From NCBI GenBank assembly GCA_000697335.1, contig JNEM01013882.1, forward strand, positions 1-10,174: DNA of 10,174 nt, given 5' to 3'. The notes under the pieces are model-generated. The model was not told where the DNA came from. It did no database searches and worked only from the letters and a program-made list of their open reading frames with translations. The DNA comes from Conidiobolus incongruus B7586 (taxonomy: Eukaryota > Entomophthoromycota > Entomophthoromycetes > Entomophthorales > Conidiobolaceae). Within the stretch, counting starts at the first letter, position 1. The number at the start of each line of letters is the position of its first letter. The position numbers were made by a program, and so were the translations under genes. This document shows, in pieces, positions 8,757 through 10,174 of this stretch.

Positions 8757-8792
8757 GAAAATTAAAAAATTAGGATAGATTTAAGTTGGTCC
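8757..8792 (-). repeat. Right arm of the diverged inverted repeat
   Basis: Inverted copy of 6258-6292. It sits in a locally GC-richer patch (8711-8795) that stands out from its surroundings, as a preserved element end would. Confidence 0.6.
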
Positions 8793-9378
8793 TATTTTTC
8801 TTTTCAAAATTTTTTAATTATATTGATATTTTTAATATTTTCAAAAATTTTGAAATTGATTCATCTTTTAAATATTTTTATTATTTAACTAAATATCAGA
8901 TTTTATTAAAATATCTATTATAAAATGAAATCTTTTGAAGAAAATATTCAGTATATTATTAATTTCAAATTATAAATATAAGTTTTTAAATATATATATC
9001 TTATATTGATTTAAGATATAAAGTTTCATAAAGATTAATAATATTAATATAAATATAATTAATAATATTGATGTTTAAGAATATAAAATAAAAATAACAA
9101 AATAAAATAGTTTTAATAAATTTGATAAGAATTTTTCATTTAATTAAATTTCCTATATAAAGGTTAAATCCTTTTAATAATTGGTATTATTTATATACTA
9201 ATCTTTTAATTAGGTTTATCCTTATATTATGGATTATAATATTCTATTAATTTGTTAAAAAATTCAAATAATATAGTTTCCAGTTAAAATATCCTAATTT
9301 AATAAGAAATTCTAAATATCAATCATTAATTTCAAATATTTTCAGATTTCAAAATATTGTTTGTAATTTAATTAAAAT

Positions 9379-9396
9379 AATATTATTATTATTATT
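9379..9396. repeat. (ATT)n microsatellite
   Basis: About six uninterrupted ATT/TTA units. This is ordinary for AT-rich fungal DNA. Confidence 0.6.
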
Positions 9397-9473
9397 GGAA
9401 TTATTTTTATAATCAACATTATCAAAAATTAATAGAATATTATAATTTAAATTAAAACCAAATAGTTATATAT

Positions 9474-9492
9474 CTGTCTCTTATACACATCT
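9474..9492. other. Tn5 mosaic end / Nextera adaptor residue (likely artefact)
   Basis: CTGTCTCTTATACACATCT is an exact 19-of-19 match to the hyperactive Tn5 mosaic end carried by Nextera library adaptors. With its internal GC and length, chance occurrence in 10 kb is negligible. No Tn5 or IS50 sequence is next to it, so this is a library residue in the assembly, not a natural transposon. The bases on either side may be wrongly joined. Confidence 0.92.
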
Positions 9493-10174
9493 TTAAATTA
9501 AATTAAATTTCATTGTTATTATTAAAATATTTATAATTAAACTAAAACTATTTAATTTAATAAAAATATATAAATCAATATATTGAGTATAATAATAAAG
9601 AATTTGTAAAAAATAAAAGATTATTTTATAACTTTTTTTTTAATTTAGAAATATAATCAAAAATTATTTATTACTTAAGGATATATATTATTTTTATATA
9701 TTAAATATCCTTCTATAATTAATAAATGATAAATATTTAGCTATATTAATGGCTTTATATAATAAATTCAAAAAACCATTAAGAAAGATAAGTTAAATAA
9801 ATTATATTTTATTTACTAATTGATTAATTTTAATTATTTTATTTTAATATTAATTATTGAGTGGTATAAATATATTAAAATAGCTCTTATTTGGGAGTAT
9901 TTTAATAATTTTAAATTTAATCTGATTAAATATTTTAAAAATTATTAAAGAAGAGTAAAATTTTTTCTATTAATAAAATATTTGAATTACTTCTAAAGGA
10001 ATGATTAAAGAGCTTAGAATAAGATTAATATTGTTTACTATAAATATTAATTAATTTTATAACATTTAAACTTAAATTATTAAAAAATAAAAAATAGATT
10101 TATTAAGATTTAATATTCTCATTTTTATTAAAACTTAGACATTTTTAAATTTTATTAAATAAATATTAAACTTT

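Larger units (their letters stand above)
6258..8792. mobile_element. Probable degraded transposable element bounded by diverged inverted repeats
   Basis: The outer 35-36 bp at both ends are inverted copies (GG-CCAACT...TCCTAATT...TTAATTTTC) with five substitutions and one 1-nt gap. The 2.5 kb between them is extremely AT-rich (about 10-15% GC by eye). From about 6840 to 8640 its C and G residues sit mostly in CpT/ApG while CpA/TpG are scarce, as expected after RIP-like decay. The three bases TAT flank both ends but mean little in this DNA. Protein-like stretches remain near 8500-8650 but I cannot name the family, so a terminal-inverted-repeat DNA transposon is only the best guess. The element is heavily broken and old. 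Confidence 0.4.
8793..10174. other. Extremely AT-rich DNA without recognisable genes
   Basis: No frame, RNA gene or splice pattern could be supported. It contains a short TTA/ATT microsatellite (about 9379-9396) and the 19-bp adaptor-like sequence at 9474. Sequence right of the adaptor may not be contiguous with that on the left. Confidence 0.5.

Noticed and set aside
9474-9492. Natural Tn5/IS50 insertion
   Set aside because: The sequence is the engineered mosaic end with no element sequence on either side.
6660-10174. Mitochondrial DNA insertion
   Set aside because: The AT content invites the idea, but I saw no mitochondrial gene, tRNA or rRNA segment.
1-10174. tRNA, rRNA, CRISPR array or bacterial operon
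   Set aside because: No cloverleaf-like gene with A and B boxes, no rRNA segment and no regularly spaced repeats were found; short spliceosomal introns rule out a bacterial source.

Overview
The window looks like nuclear DNA of an AT-rich fungus. The evidence is two conserved fungal-type genes cut by many very short introns (45-58 nt, GT...AG, several with TACTAAT-like branch sites), a cytosolic beta-trefoil protein of a kind common in fungi, and a Ty3/Gypsy-like LTR. Nine introns in a 723-nt coding sequence is a density typical of Basidiomycota, so I favour a basidiomycete, but the lineage is an inference.

Layout. 1-370: right end of an LTR retrotransposon, mainly one LTR with TATA box and AATAAA, sharply more GC-rich than what follows. 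686-1114 (+): intact single-exon beta-trefoil protein of 142 aa. 2104-2500 (+): a decayed relative of it. 3342-4530 (+): complete ten-exon gene for NAD(P)H-hydrate epimerase (NAXE), 240 aa, which no single open frame reveals. 4757-5337 (-): complete four-exon Nudix hydrolase of the Aps1/Ddp1 type, 139 aa, convergent with NAXE. 5353-10174: about 4.8 kb of extremely AT-rich DNA with no gene I can support. It holds a diverged inverted repeat (6258-6292 and 8757-8792) enclosing a stretch with a CpA/TpG-poor, RIP-like composition, probably a worn-out transposable element.

Functionally, NAXE repairs hydrated NAD(P)H and the Nudix enzyme removes diphosphates from inositol pyrophosphates or dinucleoside polyphosphates; both are housekeeping genes. 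The beta-trefoil pair is accessory and may be a carbohydrate-binding or protease-inhibitor family.

One technical warning: 9474-9492 is an exact copy of the 19-bp Tn5 mosaic end used in Nextera libraries, so the contig may be artificially joined there. I found no clear new biological system; the most useful results are the two hidden spliced genes, the RIP-like element and the adaptor.
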